From Actinomyces sp. (lineage in GTDB: Bacteria > Actinomycetota > Actinomycetes > Actinomycetales > Actinomycetaceae), in the NCBI GenBank assembly GCA_018375675.1, contig JAHACW010000009.1:1-51999 (forward strand): a stretch of 51,999 nucleotides of DNA. Direction: 5' to 3'. This document shows, piece by piece, positions 16,947 through 25,062 of this stretch. The notes beneath the pieces are model-generated. The model did no database searches. It worked only from the letters and a program-made list of their open reading frames with translations, and was not told the origin of the DNA. Positions within the stretch are counted from its first letter, which is position 1. Each line of letters starts with the position of its first letter. Both the position numbers and the translations under genes were made by a program.

Positions 16947-18244
16947 GCGAGAAGAAGGTCGCCGGCCAGTTCAAGGAATCCGAGTCCGGTCTGCGCGACG
17001 TCTCCTTTGACGAGGGTGTTCCCGCCGGCTCGTGGAAGCATCGCCTCCACTACGTGCCCCTCGCTGTCCTGCTTGCGGGCGCGTGCGCGGCCACAGGCGT
17101 GGGCACGTGGTACAAGGCCACCCACCCGGCTCCGCAGGCCCCTGCCCCGGCAGCCCAGGCCTCGTCCTTCGCGCGCACCACGCCCCAGTCCCTGCCCGAG
17201 GTCTGTGCCCCCACCCCGCGCGCCGACGTGGGCCCGTGGACGCCTGGCGTCGCCGGCACTGCGGGCTACCTGCCCACGGACGCTGCCCAGGCCTCGTTCG
17301 AGCAGTCCATGACCGGCGTGACCACGTACGTGCAGGGCCGCGACGGCTACCTGTTCCTCTCCGATGTCTTCAACGCGAACTTCTCTCAGGCGCTGGGCCG
17401 TGTGCGCCCCACCCCCGAACAGGTGAGCGCGTGGGACCGCTACATGAGCGGCATCGAGACGGCCGCCGGCCAGCAGGGCGCGACCGCGCTCTTCATGCCC
17501 GCCCCGGCCACGTGGGACGTCTACTCCGACAAGCTGCCCCAGTGGGCTGACCCGCTGATGGGCACGACCTCCCTGGATCTCATGCGCTCGGCGCTGCCCA
17601 CCCACGCGTGGGTGGACGTGCGCGAGGGCCTGCGTGAGGCCCGCGAGGGGAGCGAGGCCCCGCTGTACTCGGCGGTCAACCCCCACTGGTCTCCCTACGC
17701 CGCGCACATCGCGTGGAACCAGACGCTGTCCTGCCTGGCCGCCGTCAACCCGCAGCTTGAGGGGCTACCCTCCCTGACGCCGTCCGGCGTGAGCGGCGTG
17801 GACGCCCCCAACGAGTACGAGGCCCTGGGAGCCCCCGCCCAGGCGGGTCCGTGGGCGGTCCCCACCTACGAGCAGGACCCCGGTAGCGTTCACCTGCTGC
17901 AGCTGGAGAGCCGTGACGAGCTGGCCGACACCGCCGCGCGCCTGTCCGAGGTGACGGCCGCCCCCGAGGTCTCCCTGGCCAGCCCCGTCGACTTCCAGAA
18001 CAAGCCGGCGCTCACCTACAACCCGAACGGACGCGGCACCGCGCTCATCGTGCGTGACTCCCAGGGCAACAACCTGGGGCCCGACGTGGCCGCCACCTTC
18101 GAATACACGATCCAGGTCGGCCATGCCCTCGACTCCGAGCAGCCGACGGACGTCGCCGCCCTCATCGAGGCCTATAAGCCCAGCGTCGTGATCGTAGAGT
18201 TCACGCAGCGCTACCTCGCGCTCACGCCGGCCGCCGGCAAGTAG
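16943..18244 (+). CDS. AlgX/AlgJ-like SGNH-fold protein, anchored (433 aa)
   Basis: A single membrane segment near residues 36-56 (VPLAVLLAGACAATGVGTWY) is followed by an alanine/proline-rich linker and an extracytoplasmic domain. The domain resembles the AlgX/AlgJ SGNH hydrolase-like family: it has GRDGYLFLSD, the block AVNPHWSPYAAHIAWNQ (the His of the family H-W-x-P-x-G motif) and a C-terminal RDSQGN strand carrying the Asp-Ser expected of the nucleophile. Such proteins acetylate exported polysaccharide with a membrane acyl donor. GTG start behind GGAGGAG. The domain call is from motifs and context, so the family is moderately sure and the exact acyl group unknown. Confidence 0.75.
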   Translation: MSEKKVAGQFKESESGLRDVSFDEGVPAGSWKHRLHYVPLAVLLAGACAATGVGTWYKATHPAPQAPAPAAQASSFARTTPQSLPEVCAPTPRADVGPWTPGVAGTAGYLPTDAAQASFEQSMTGVTTYVQGRDGYLFLSDVFNANFSQALGRVRPTPEQVSAWDRYMSGIETAAGQQGATALFMPAPATWDVYSDKLPQWADPLMGTTSLDLMRSALPTHAWVDVREGLREAREGSEAPLYSAVNPHWSPYAAHIAWNQTLSCLAAVNPQLEGLPSLTPSGVSGVDAPNEYEALGAPAQAGPWAVPTYEQDPGSVHLLQLESRDELADTAARLSEVTAAPEVSLASPVDFQNKPALTYNPNGRGTALIVRDSQGNNLGPDVAATFEYTIQVGHALDSEQPTDVAALIEAYKPSVVIVEFTQRYLALTPAAGK

Positions 18245-18284
18245 AATAGATTTCCTGACCACGACAGAAGCGATGGGAGTAGCC

Positions 18285-19127
18285 GTGTCTGAGACGAAAC
18301 GGGTCATTGACCTGACGATGCGCATGGCGCAGCGCTCGATCTCCTCGGAGTTCAAGGGCACCGCGCTCGGCCGCCTGTGGTCCTTCATCAACCCGATCGC
18401 CACGATCGCCGTGTACGCGCTGATCTTCGGTGTCGTCTTCCGCGGCGAGGCCGACAAGGGCGCGAACTCGGGCCTGTCCTCGTTCGCGCTGTGGATCGGC
18501 GTGGGCGTCATCGCCTGGAACTTCATGTCGAGCGGTATTCAGCGCGGCATGGATTCCCTCGTGGGTAACTCCGGCCTGCTCACCAAGGTCTACTTCCCGC
18601 GTCAGGTCCTCATCTACTCCTCGGTCCTGGCGCTGGCCTACGACTTCGCCTTCGAGCTGGGCGTCATCATCCTCATCATGTGCATCGCCGGCGGCCCCGG
18701 CGTGCTGCTGATGATCCCCGCGGTCATCGTGATCACCCTGCTCGCGATGCTCTTCGTGATCGGCATGGGCCTCATCCTGTCGGTTGCGTCGGTCTACTTC
18801 CGCGACATCTCGCACCTGTGGCAGATCTTCAACCAGATCTGGATGTACGCCTCCGGCGTCGTCTTCTCCCTCTCGATGCTGAACAAGGTCCAGACTGACC
18901 TGGCGGCCAAGGGATGGACCTGGGGAGGCGAGCCCCTCCCGATCGTCACGATCTTCCGCCTCAACCCCGCCGAGCTCTTCCTCGAGGCCTACCGCTCGAC
19001 GCTGTACGGCTTCGCGATGCCGTCCTGGCAGGTGTGGCTCGGCTGCGCCGCCTGGGCCTTCGGTATCTTTGGCCTCGGCTCGCTGATCTTCCGCCGCTTC
19101 TCGGCACGAATCGTGGAGGAACTCTGA
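18285..19127 (+). CDS. wzm: Polysaccharide ABC exporter permease, Wzm/TagG type (280 aa)
   Basis: ABC-2 permease with an amphipathic N-terminus (SEFKGTALGRLWSFINPI, the hallmark of Wzm/TagG proteins) and six hydrophobic segments; the VYFRDISHLWQI loop before the fifth helix is another family mark. It forms the channel that moves lipid-linked polysaccharide across the membrane. The GTG at 18285 was chosen because GGGAG lies 5 nt upstream and the in-frame ATG at 18273 lacks a site. It overlaps the ATPase gene by 1 bp (TGATG). Confidence 0.9.
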   Translation: MSETKRVIDLTMRMAQRSISSEFKGTALGRLWSFINPIATIAVYALIFGVVFRGEADKGANSGLSSFALWIGVGVIAWNFMSSGIQRGMDSLVGNSGLLTKVYFPRQVLIYSSVLALAYDFAFELGVIILIMCIAGGPGVLLMIPAVIVITLLAMLFVIGMGLILSVASVYFRDISHLWQIFNQIWMYASGVVFSLSMLNKVQTDLAAKGWTWGGEPLPIVTIFRLNPAELFLEAYRSTLYGFAMPSWQVWLGCAAWAFGIFGLGSLIFRRFSARIVEEL

Positions 19128-20419
19128 TGACGAACGCGATTTCGGTGGAGGGCGTCTCCAAGCGCTTCCGCATCTACAAGAACCGCAACCAGTCCCTCAA
19201 GGGTGCGTTCCTGCAGCGTTCGCGCGCGCAGTTCGAGGAGTTCTGGGCCCTCGACGACGTCTCCTTCGAGATCCCGCAGGGCAAGACCTTCGGCCTGCTC
19301 GGACACAACGGTTCGGGCAAGTCGACGCTGCTCAAGTGCATCGCGAAGATCCTCACCCCGGACAGGGGAACGATCTCCTCGACGGGACGCATGGCCGCCA
19401 TGCTTGAGGTCGGCTCCGGCTTCCACCCCGAGCTGTCGGGCCGCGAGAACATCTACCTCAACGGCGCGATCCTGGGCATGAGCAAGAAGGAGATCGACTC
19501 CAAGCTGGACGCGATTATCGACTTCTCCGGCGTCGAGCGTTTCATCGATCAGCCGGTGAAGAACTACTCGTCCGGCATGTACGTGCGCCTGGGCTTCTCC
19601 GTGTCCATCCACGTCGAGCCGGACATCCTCCTCGTCGACGAGGTCCTGGCCGTGGGCGACATGGAATTCCAGAACAAGTGCATGGACAAGTTCGCTCAGC
19701 TCAAGGACCAGGGGCGCACGGTCGTCGTCGTGTCCCACGGCCTCGAGCAGATGCGCACCTTCTGCGACCAGGCCGCCTGGCTGGACCACGGCACGCTCGT
19801 CGACGTGGGCGCTGCCGCCGAGGTCATCGACACCTACTCCGACGTCGCTCACCACGCCGTTGAGGTCGAGGGTGGCGGCACGCGATTCGGCAGCGGCGAG
19901 GCCATGATCGAACGCATCGAGCTGCTGTCCGCCTCCGGTCAGCCCACGTCGCTCGTGTACCCGGGCGATCCCGTGCGCCTGCGCCTGCACTACCGCGCGA
20001 ACGAGCGCATCGAGTCTCCGGTCTTCGGGGCCTCCATCGACACTCGCGAGGGCGTCTTCGTGTGGGGCCTGCACGGCATGGACGCATGCTACGTACCCAC
20101 CTCGATTGAGCCGGGCACCGGTCACCTCGACATCGACATTCCGCGTCTGACCTTCAACCCGGGTGCCTACACGATTTCCGCGGCCATCCAGAACCAGGAC
20201 ATGACCAGTGTCATCGACGCCCTGCAAAAGGCCCGCCGCTTCGATGTCCTGCCCGGCCCGGGCATGGAGTCTGGCGGCCTGGTGAACCTGGGCGCATCGT
20301 TCACGGACCTGACGCCCGCGCGGCCGATGCGCGACGTGCCCAGGCGCGGCGCCGCCGACTATGAGCACCTCGCGCGCATGCAGGCCCAGCAGGCCGATGC
20401 ACTCGAGAACGAGGACTGA
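19127..20419 (+). CDS. wzt: Polysaccharide ABC exporter ATPase with C-terminal binding domain (430 aa)
   Basis: Energises Wzm. Walker A GHNGSGKST at 59-67, signature YSSGM at 147-151 and Walker B ILLVDEVL at 167-174 are intact, and SHGLEQM contains the H-loop. Beyond residue 250 a beta-rich extension with VYPGDPVRLRLHYRANERI resembles the Wzt carbohydrate-binding domain that recognises the chain end before export. Its presence, unlike in short TagH-like ATPases, suggests a modified or capped non-reducing terminus as the export signal. GGAGGA precedes the ATG. Last gene of the operon, followed by a strong terminator. Confidence 0.9.
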   Translation: MTNAISVEGVSKRFRIYKNRNQSLKGAFLQRSRAQFEEFWALDDVSFEIPQGKTFGLLGHNGSGKSTLLKCIAKILTPDRGTISSTGRMAAMLEVGSGFHPELSGRENIYLNGAILGMSKKEIDSKLDAIIDFSGVERFIDQPVKNYSSGMYVRLGFSVSIHVEPDILLVDEVLAVGDMEFQNKCMDKFAQLKDQGRTVVVVSHGLEQMRTFCDQAAWLDHGTLVDVGAAAEVIDTYSDVAHHAVEVEGGGTRFGSGEAMIERIELLSASGQPTSLVYPGDPVRLRLHYRANERIESPVFGASIDTREGVFVWGLHGMDACYVPTSIEPGTGHLDIDIPRLTFNPGAYTISAAIQNQDMTSVIDALQKARRFDVLPGPGMESGGLVNLGASFTDLTPARPMRDVPRRGAADYEHLARMQAQQADALENED

Positions 20420-20439
20420 CGGACGCATCGACGTTCGAG

Positions 20440-20484
20440 GCCGGGGCCCAGCGGTGGAACGTCCGCAGGGCCCCGGCATTTTGT
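20440..20484 (+). terminator. Rho-independent terminator after wzt
   Basis: GCCGGGGCCC (20440-20449) pairs perfectly with GGGCCCCGGC (20468-20477), with an inner GCGG/CCGC pair, and is followed by ATTTTGT. It lies 20 bp after the wzt stop and ends the 12960-20419 operon. Confidence 0.8.
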
Positions 20485-20521
20485 CGAGTTGACGACTCAA
20501 AGGTACCCGCGCAGTGTGATG

Positions 20522-20553
20522 AGTGTCCTACACTTATAGGAGAACTGTTCTCC
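20522..20553 (+). promoter_or_regulatory. Two adjacent palindromes upstream of the choline-binding hydrolase
   Basis: AGTGT-CCT-ACACT (20522-20534) is followed 4 nt later by GGAGAA-CTG-TTCTCC (20539-20553). A -10-like TACACT (20529-20534) or TTATAG (20534-20539) lies in or between them. The ribosome site AAGG sits 7 nt before the ATG at 20571. The arrangement suggests operator control of this gene, or a 5'-UTR hairpin. No good -35 box is visible. Confidence 0.5.
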
Positions 20554-20570
20554 AGTGACAAGGCACCGTT

Positions 20571-22295
20571 ATGGCATCGACGCCCAGAAGCGCACACCGC
20601 GCATACACCCGCGCCCTTACCGCAGCCCTGACCCTCGCGCTCATCGCCCTGCCCGCGCAGGCCCGCGCTGACGCCGGGGACGAGGGCGCACCGCAGTCCG
20701 CAGCCGAAGGCACCACAGCGGCGCAGTCCGCCTCGGTCGCCGTGCCGTCGGCCTCTCCCAGCCCCGAGACCACGGACGCGCCCGAGCCCGCCGCCCCTGC
20801 CGCGAACGATGAGAACCGGGCGGACCAGGCCTCGCCGGAGGGGGACGAACCTCCGACGATGAACGCGCCCGATGAGACCGGACGCGGTGCGTGGATGCGC
20901 GACTCGACTGGCTGGTGGTGGCGGCGCGTCGACGGATCGTACCCGGCTTCCCAGTGGGTGCGGATCGGGGGTAGCCGCTACTACTTCTACGACAGCGGCT
21001 ACATGGCCACCGGCTGGTTCCGTGACGGTGCCGACTGGTTTTTCCTGGCTCCCTCTGGGGCGCTCGTTGGCGGCTGGCTGAAGGACGGCGGCTCCTGGTA
21101 CTACCTTGACCCCGCGACCGGCGTCATGCGCACGGGCCTGACTGCGGTGGACGGTACCTGGTACTACCTGGGGTCCTCGGGAGCAATGCGCACGGGCTGG
21201 GAGCACCTCTTCGACGGGTGGCACTTCTTCGCCTCCAACGGTTCGCAGATCGGCGGCTGGCTGCGCGACGGGGGCCAGTGGTACTACCTGGATCCCGACA
21301 CTGGCGTCATGCACACGGGGCTCACCGGCGTGGATGGCACGTGGTACTACCTGGGTTCGTCGGGTGCGATGCGCACCGGCTGGGAGCGCCTCGCCGACGG
21401 GTGGCACTTCTTCGCCTCCAACGGTGCGCAGATGGGAGGCTGGCTGCGCGATGGGGGAGAGTGGTACTACCTTGACCCCGACACCGGCATCATGCGCACC
21501 GCACCCCTGGAGTTGAACGGCCGCCGCTACGAATTCGACGCTTCGGGCGCGTGGCGCGGGTACGAGGCCCCGGCCGGCTACCTGCAGCCCACCGACCACA
21601 TCACGGGCCTCGGGGACGCGACCAACACGCTCACCTGGGGCATGAACGGTACCAAGGTGCGCATCGCCCAGGTACGCCTTGGCTTGTGGCACGCAAATAA
21701 ACTCGCCTCCGTTGACGCGCCCTTCGTGGCAGCCGTCAAGAACTTCCAACAGCGCGCAGGCCTGCCCGTCACCGGCGTCGTCGACAAGGCCACCTGGGAT
21801 GCCATGGACACCGGCTACCCGTGGACCGTCGACCAGTACCAGGCCACACCGTTGCCCCTGACGGCCACGCGCAGCGAGCGCGTCGAGGCCATGATCGGGT
21901 ACGCGTGGAATCAGACGGGCTCGTCCTATACGTGGGGAGGGGCAGGCCCCTACGACCAGGGATTCGACTGCTCGGGCCTGGTGCTTCAGTCCCTCTATGC
22001 CGCGGGCCTAGATCCCCAGCCCATCGACGTGATCAAGCACGCGTGGCCCTCCTACCGCACCTCGCAGGAGCTCTACGCATACCCGCGCTTCCAGCACGTG
22101 CCCCTCGCCCAGCGCCAGCGCGGTGACCTCATCTTCTACACGACGAGCGGCACCGTCACGCACGTCGCCATCTACCTGGGAGACGACATGATCGTCCACA
22201 CCGACTGGATGGGGCGCCCCGCCCGCATGCAGCACATCACCGCCGGATACGGGTGGGACCGCATGACGCCAGACGTCGTGCGCCCGCTGCCCTGA
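20571..22295 (+). CDS. Secreted choline-binding-type NlpC/P60 peptidoglycan hydrolase (574 aa)
   Basis: Signal peptide (about 1-35, LTLALIALPAQARA), a disordered acidic/proline linker to about residue 100, then about ten cell-wall-binding repeats of the choline-binding type (pattern G-W-x-x-x-G-x-W-Y-Y-L-x-x-x-G-x-M-x-T-G). These are followed by a peptidoglycan-binding domain (about 350-408) and a C-terminal NlpC/P60 domain with Cys467 (FDCSGLV), His531 (THVAIYLG) and His543. The repeats in pneumococcal proteins grip phosphocholine through paired aromatic residues, which are kept here. The NlpC/P60 triad should cleave peptide stems of peptidoglycan. The phosphocholine-attaching genes at 641-7820 give these repeats a plausible local ligand. 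Such repeats also occur in glucan-binding proteins, so choline binding needs proof. Confidence 0.88.
   Translation: MASTPRSAHRAYTRALTAALTLALIALPAQARADAGDEGAPQSAAEGTTAAQSASVAVPSASPSPETTDAPEPAAPAANDENRADQASPEGDEPPTMNAPDETGRGAWMRDSTGWWWRRVDGSYPASQWVRIGGSRYYFYDSGYMATGWFRDGADWFFLAPSGALVGGWLKDGGSWYYLDPATGVMRTGLTAVDGTWYYLGSSGAMRTGWEHLFDGWHFFASNGSQIGGWLRDGGQWYYLDPDTGVMHTGLTGVDGTWYYLGSSGAMRTGWERLADGWHFFASNGAQMGGWLRDGGEWYYLDPDTGIMRTAPLELNGRRYEFDASGAWRGYEAPAGYLQPTDHITGLGDATNTLTWGMNGTKVRIAQVRLGLWHANKLASVDAPFVAAVKNFQQRAGLPVTGVVDKATWDAMDTGYPWTVDQYQATPLPLTATRSERVEAMIGYAWNQTGSSYTWGGAGPYDQGFDCSGLVLQSLYAAGLDPQPIDVIKHAWPSYRTSQELYAYPRFQHVPLAQRQRGDLIFYTTSGTVTHVAIYLGDDMIVHTDWMGRPARMQHITAGYGWDRMTPDVVRPLP
21069..21434 (+). 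repeat. 183-bp tandem duplication in the choline-binding region
   Basis: Two 61-codon units (21069-21251 and 21252-21434) encode nearly identical GGWL...ASNG blocks, each holding about three binding repeats. A partial third unit starts at 21435. Nucleotide differences are mostly synonymous, pointing to duplication followed by drift, and repeat number could vary by recombination between strains. Confidence 0.8.
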
Positions 22296-22310
22296 CGGGC
22301 ATTGCGTCAA

Positions 22311-22356
22311 CGAGGCCGGGCCGGTCGCGGGTGTTTCCGCGGCCGGCCCGGCCTCG
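22311..22356. terminator. Bidirectional hairpin between convergent genes
   Basis: CGAGGCCGGGCCGG (from 22311) pairs with CCGGCCCGGCCTCG (to 22356), with an inner CGCGG/CCGCG pair around GTGTTT. It lies between the hydrolase stop and the end of the convergent GT2 gene and is symmetrical, so it can serve both. There is no T tract. Confidence 0.7.
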
Positions 22357-22381
22357 TGCGCAACAACGCGCGCACCGATGT

Positions 22382-23428
22382 CTAGCCGCGGCCCATCAGC
22401 TTCTTGGCGGCGCGCTTCGACTTCGACGCCGCGCTCCTCACCGAACGCTTGATCTGAGAGCCGGCCGCGAGCTCCGCACGCAGCGACGTCACCTCCTCGC
22501 GCAGCTCATGCACCTGCTGGTGCAGGGCTGTCATCGTGTTGAGCATGTCGACGTGGACGAGATTCAACGACGAGTGGAAACCCGAATCCACGCGCGCCAG
22601 TTCCTCGCGCATCCGGCGGTAGTACTCCGCCGAGAGCAGAGCCTGGCCCAGGTGCGGGGACGACGGATCCTCCGTCGCCAGCATGGCGCGCAGGTAGCGG
22701 TCGCGGATGTGCAGGTTGTCCCACTTGTGCAGGTACGCGTCCGTAACGACGGAGTTACCCAGGGACGCATCCATCGTGTCACGGTGGTGCCAGTAGGCCA
22801 GGGGCTCACCGTCGACGAAGCCGACCGGAGAGTCCGCCAGCAGTCGCAGGTTGAAGTCCCAGTCGGCCTGCGTCTGCAGGGAACCGTCCCAGTGGCCGAC
22901 CCGGTCGGCGACCTCGCGGCGGATCAGCTGAGAGATCGGCGGCGTGTAGTTCTCCACCATCATGTCCACGAGGGACAGGCCGTAGTTATCCGTCGACAGG
23001 ACCTCGCGCTCGATCTCGATGCAGGTGCCGTCGGCGCGCACGCGCTCGCGGATGATCTCGCAGCGGGTGGCCACGCCGCCCGCCTGCGGATGTTCGTCCA
23101 GGTAGGCGACCGTCTTCTTCAGGAAGTGCGGGTGCCAGGAGTCGTCATCGTCGTGGACCGCGTAGTAGCGGTTATGCGACGCGGACAGGCCCGACTCGAG
23201 CGCGGCCTCGCGGCCCTTCGAGACCTCGTTCGTGACGATCGTAATCTTCGAACGAACGGCGCTCTTCTGCTTCTTGACGATCTCGCGGACCTCGGCCTCG
23301 TCGCCGGCGTCGTTGACTATGACGACCTCGTAGTCGTCGAAGGTCTGAGAAGCGATCGATGCGAGGGCACGGGTGAGCATCGCCGGGCGATTACGCGTGC
23401 GCACGACGACGGTGACTGTTGCGCTCAT
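22382..23428 (-). CDS. Glycosyltransferase family 2 protein with helical tail (348 aa)
   Basis: GT-A enzyme: VTVVVRTRNRPAMLTRAL strand, VIVNDAGD, and the metal site VHDDDDSWHP are in the first 110 residues; the catalytic region has QADWDFNLRLL. After about residue 250 there is a helical tail with a heptad-like LHQQVHELREEVTSLRAEL stretch that may form a coiled coil, and a basic C-terminus that could hold the enzyme at the membrane. Its ATG overlaps the stop of the upstream DUF2142 gene, which suggests that the two work on the same substrate. Confidence 0.87.
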   Translation of the reverse strand: MSATVTVVVRTRNRPAMLTRALASIASQTFDDYEVVIVNDAGDEAEVREIVKKQKSAVRSKITIVTNEVSKGREAALESGLSASHNRYYAVHDDDDSWHPHFLKKTVAYLDEHPQAGGVATRCEIIRERVRADGTCIEIEREVLSTDNYGLSLVDMMVENYTPPISQLIRREVADRVGHWDGSLQTQADWDFNLRLLADSPVGFVDGEPLAYWHHRDTMDASLGNSVVTDAYLHKWDNLHIRDRYLRAMLATEDPSSPHLGQALLSAEYYRRMREELARVDSGFHSSLNLVHVDMLNTMTALHQQVHELREEVTSLRAELAAGSQIKRSVRSAASKSKRAAKKLMGRG

Positions 23429-24978
23429 GCAGTTTCTTCCTCTTCGGTCGGAGTGGTCGAGGCGGGCGCCTGCACCTGGCGGTTACGCAGCAGGTAGATG
23501 GCGCTTGCCAGGGCAAGTGCGTATCCCAGGGAGGCCAGGCCCCACAGGGCCATCGGGCTCAGCGGCATGTCGGCCCACCACCACTGGATGTCACCATTCA
23601 GGTTACCCGGTGCGATCCACCCCATGTGGCGGATCGAGAGGAGGCCGCGGACGTAGCGGGCAATCGTCGTGTGCATTGCAACCGCGTCGACGACGCTCAG
23701 GAAGAAGACGAACATGACGATCTGTCCTCGGGTCAGCGAGGACTTCTTAATGGCGGAGGAGAGCCAGATGAGCAGCCATGTCCCCAGCAGCGGCAGGGCA
23801 TAGCGGGAGTGGTAGCCGCCGAGGTTGGGGAACGTCGGCGGGGTCGCGATCAGCAGCGGGATGCCGGCCATCGCGCCGAAGACAACGAAGGCGGCCAGCA
23901 CCTTGCGCAGGCTCATCGTGCGTGCGCCGTAGAAGAGGACCGCGCCTAGGACGAGGAGGCCGAGGATCGTCGTGTAGCCCGGCAGGGGAGTGTCGCGCCA
24001 GCCGGGGCCGGAGTTCAACCCGATGAAGCCCGCGAAGTACTCGGGCAGGTAGCGGATGTTCATGATCGCGACCTCGATGCGCTCGCGCAGGGTCACCGAG
24101 GCCTCGGACTGGGCGATGTGGCCGGACTGGCCGGAGCCGAGCATGCACCAGATGCCGATGGCGCTGAGGAGCGACGCGACACCGATCTCGGGCAGGTGGC
24201 GGCGACGGGCAGCCAGGATGAGGATGCCGAGGGACGCCACGAAGACGTAGAAGGCCGCGTCGCCTCGCGAGCCGTAGCACAGGAGGGAGGCGAGACCAGC
24301 CACCCCCAGGAGGGTCCAGCGGCGCCAGCCCTGTGCGTTCAGGGCGCCGTAGAGAGCCGCGCCGTAGGCGAATACGCCCGTGATCGCCCACGAGGAGGGG
24401 TTATTAGAGGCGATGAAGTACAGGCCCATCGGCGTCCACGCGACGAGCGCGGATAGCGCGGTTGCGCGGCGCACCTCGCGGGTCGACAGCGCGCAGACCG
24501 CGCCGATCAGTGCCAGCGCGAGTCCAACGTTGATCGCGCGCATGATCCACACGGAGTGCTCCACGTTGTGGCCCGCGAACAGGTGGTGGAACTGGTAGAA
24601 GCCGTAGGGGTACTGTCCGTCGTTGTACCGGTACGACGGGAACATCGTGTCATCCGAGTAGTCATGGATGCACGCGTGCGATTTGTCGGGGCTGAAGGCC
24701 TCACACTGGGCGTGGGACGTGGTCACGGGGGCCATGACGTACAGATCGCCGTCGATGGTTGTCGTGTCGCAGCCCGTGGACTCGATGGGGCGCGGGCACC
24801 ACGTGGAAACGAGGTGGTAATCGTCGTCCGGAGAAGCACCCGGAGGAGAGGCGAAGATCCAGCCCGTGGCCACGGAGAGGATGCCCAGGGCCAGGATGAC
24901 GAAGGCCAGGGGCCGCGCTGCGGTAGAGACGAAACGATCCCGCGCGGGAGCGAGGTGGTCGACGAGCGCACGTGCCAT
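23425..24978 (-). CDS. DUF2142 polytopic membrane protein, copy 2 (517 aa)
   Basis: Paralogue of the protein at 7915-9468. It shares the ASPDDDYH segment after the first helix, WCPRPIEST, the two cysteine-containing loop, GFYQFHHLF, NPSSWAITG and CYGSRGDAAF, and the YLPEYFAGFIG block. The conserved acidic pair after TM1 is typical of GT-C glycosyltransferases, so a polyprenyl-phosphate-sugar-dependent transfer outside the membrane is a reasonable guess but untested. The ATG at 24978 was preferred over a TTG 12 nt upstream. An inverted repeat TGTAC-N7-GTACA (25004-25020) lies in its upstream region. Confidence 0.82.
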   Translation of the reverse strand: MARALVDHLAPARDRFVSTAARPLAFVILALGILSVATGWIFASPPGASPDDDYHLVSTWCPRPIESTGCDTTTIDGDLYVMAPVTTSHAQCEAFSPDKSHACIHDYSDDTMFPSYRYNDGQYPYGFYQFHHLFAGHNVEHSVWIMRAINVGLALALIGAVCALSTREVRRATALSALVAWTPMGLYFIASNNPSSWAITGVFAYGAALYGALNAQGWRRWTLLGVAGLASLLCYGSRGDAAFYVFVASLGILILAARRRHLPEIGVASLLSAIGIWCMLGSGQSGHIAQSEASVTLRERIEVAIMNIRYLPEYFAGFIGLNSGPGWRDTPLPGYTTILGLLVLGAVLFYGARTMSLRKVLAAFVVFGAMAGIPLLIATPPTFPNLGGYHSRYALPLLGTWLLIWLSSAIKKSSLTRGQIVMFVFFLSVVDAVAMHTTIARYVRGLLSIRHMGWIAPGNLNGDIQWWWADMPLSPMALWGLASLGYALALASAIYLLRNRQVQAPASTTPTEEEETA

Positions 24979-25030
24979 GAAATGAGCCAATCTGTCCGGG
25001 ATATGTACGTCTAATGTACACGAGTCCGGG

Positions 25031-25056
25031 CGTGGCCTGGCGGGTGCGAGGCCACG
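25031..25056 (-). terminator. Hairpin after the lipoprotein-like gene
   Basis: CGTGGCCT (25031-25038) and AGGCCACG (25049-25056) form a perfect 8-bp stem, 6 nt beyond the minus-strand stop at 25063. No T tract follows, so it may act as a Rho-assisted terminator or an mRNA 3' end stabiliser. Confidence 0.5.
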
Positions 25057-25062
25057 GGCAGG

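Noticed and set aside
20539..20553. GAAC-T-GTTC considered as a LexA/SOS box
   Set aside because: Actinobacterial LexA sites need four bases between GAAC and GTTC; here only one is present.
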